DNA from: Luteimonas sp. S4-F44
Lineage (GTDB): Bacteria > Pseudomonadota > Gammaproteobacteria > Xanthomonadales > Xanthomonadaceae
NCBI RefSeq assembly: GCF_022637415.1
Contig: NZ_CP093340.1
Span: 1,984,001 to 2,048,000, forward strand
DNA: 64,000 nt
Reading direction: 5' to 3'
Shown: one piece after another, positions 63,874-64,000 of the stretch
Layout: every line of letters starts with the position of its first letter
How positions within the stretch are numbered: position 1 is the first letter of the stretch
The notes under the pieces: generated by a model
Told to the model about the DNA's origin: nothing
The model's database searches: none
What the model saw: only the letters and a program-made list of their open reading frames with translations
Made by a program: the position numbers and the translations under genes

Positions 63874-64000
63874 ATGCGCCACGCCCCACCCCTGCTCATC
63901 GCAGTCCTGGGTTTCGCTTTCGCTGGCTGCTCGCCTGCCCAGGCGCCGGCCGACGACACCGTGCCGCCGCCTTCCCCTAATGCGGCGTCCGGGGCAATGA
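63874..64000 (+). CDS. lipoprotein, 3' truncated by window edge
   Basis: Only 42 codons are inside the window. AAGGAG lies ahead of the ATG and the sequence MRHAPPLLIAVLGFAFAGC is a lipoprotein signal with lipobox FAGC (C19), followed by a Pro/Ala linker. The mature domain is not visible, so no family can be assigned. It follows the MliC-like gene in the same direction and begins with a similar MRHA start. Confidence 0.75.
   Translation, partial: MRHAPPLLIAVLGFAFAGCSPAQAPADDTVPPPSPNAASGAM

Overview
The window reads as a chromosomal segment of a high-GC gammaproteobacterium of the Xanthomonadaceae (Lysobacter/Luteimonas/Pseudoxanthomonas type). The pointers are very GC-rich codon use, a kynurenine-to-2-aminomuconate catabolic cluster, S46 and M3 secreted peptidases, a RegB/RegA redox pair, DUF3247, and high-GC dispersed intergenic repeats. 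Almost everything is ordinary chromosome. The only traces of mobile DNA are a decayed P4-type integrase near 31.6 kb, a nearby decayed gene, and repeat elements at 9.6, 21 and 39.2 kb. No tRNA, rRNA or CRISPR array was seen.

Layout, first half. 0-1.4 kb: yggS-pdxY vitamin B6 pair. 1.9-9.5 kb: ABC exporter, UbiB-type kinase, ferredoxin-NADP reductase, glutathione peroxidase, M3 oligopeptidase. 10-13.4 kb: sirtuin, DUF3298 lipoprotein, cold-shock protein, histone-H1-like basic protein. 13.4-19.1 kb: rhomboid protease, POT peptide transporter, secreted M14 carboxypeptidase, EEP-fold lipoprotein, YbaY-like lipoprotein. 19.2-22.6 kb: dnaB, rplI, rpsR, rpsF, with a DnaA box ahead of dnaB. 23-29.6 kb: MFS transporter and the cyoABCD quinol oxidase with SURF1. 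29.6-31.8 kb: decayed gene, cyclopropane-fatty-acid synthase, integrase fossil. 31.8-36.6 kb: A-type Fe-S carrier, asnS, small proteins, an atypical SDR, nei.

Layout, second half. 36.7-43.6 kb is the metabolic core: aldehyde dehydrogenase, carbonic anhydrase, RidA-type deaminase, 3-hydroxyanthranilate dioxygenase, ACMS decarboxylase, kynureninase and kynurenine 3-monooxygenase. Together these should take kynurenine past 2-aminomuconate, and the CO2 made by the decarboxylase could be hydrated by the embedded carbonic anhydrase. 43.8-50.5 kb: sbcB (with a duplicated 5' end), DUF2461, DUF2939, PAP2 phosphatase, ispG, regB-regA. 50.6-55.3 kb: secreted metallophosphoesterase, RluA-type pseudouridine synthase, S46 dipeptidyl-peptidase.

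55.4-58.6 kb holds the least understood unit: three genes with ATGA overlaps encoding an N-formylglutamate amidohydrolase-like enzyme, a DUF1704/MATCAP-like metallopeptidase (QEGLA-motif protein) and a glutathione-synthetase-like ATP-grasp ligase. It looks like a bacterial ligase-plus-carboxypeptidase system of unknown substrate and is the best candidate here for undescribed biology. 58.6-64 kb: YdeP/FdhF-like molybdoenzyme, a 62-residue protein, a Crp-family regulator, DUF3247, and three small lipoproteins including a MliC-type lysozyme inhibitor.
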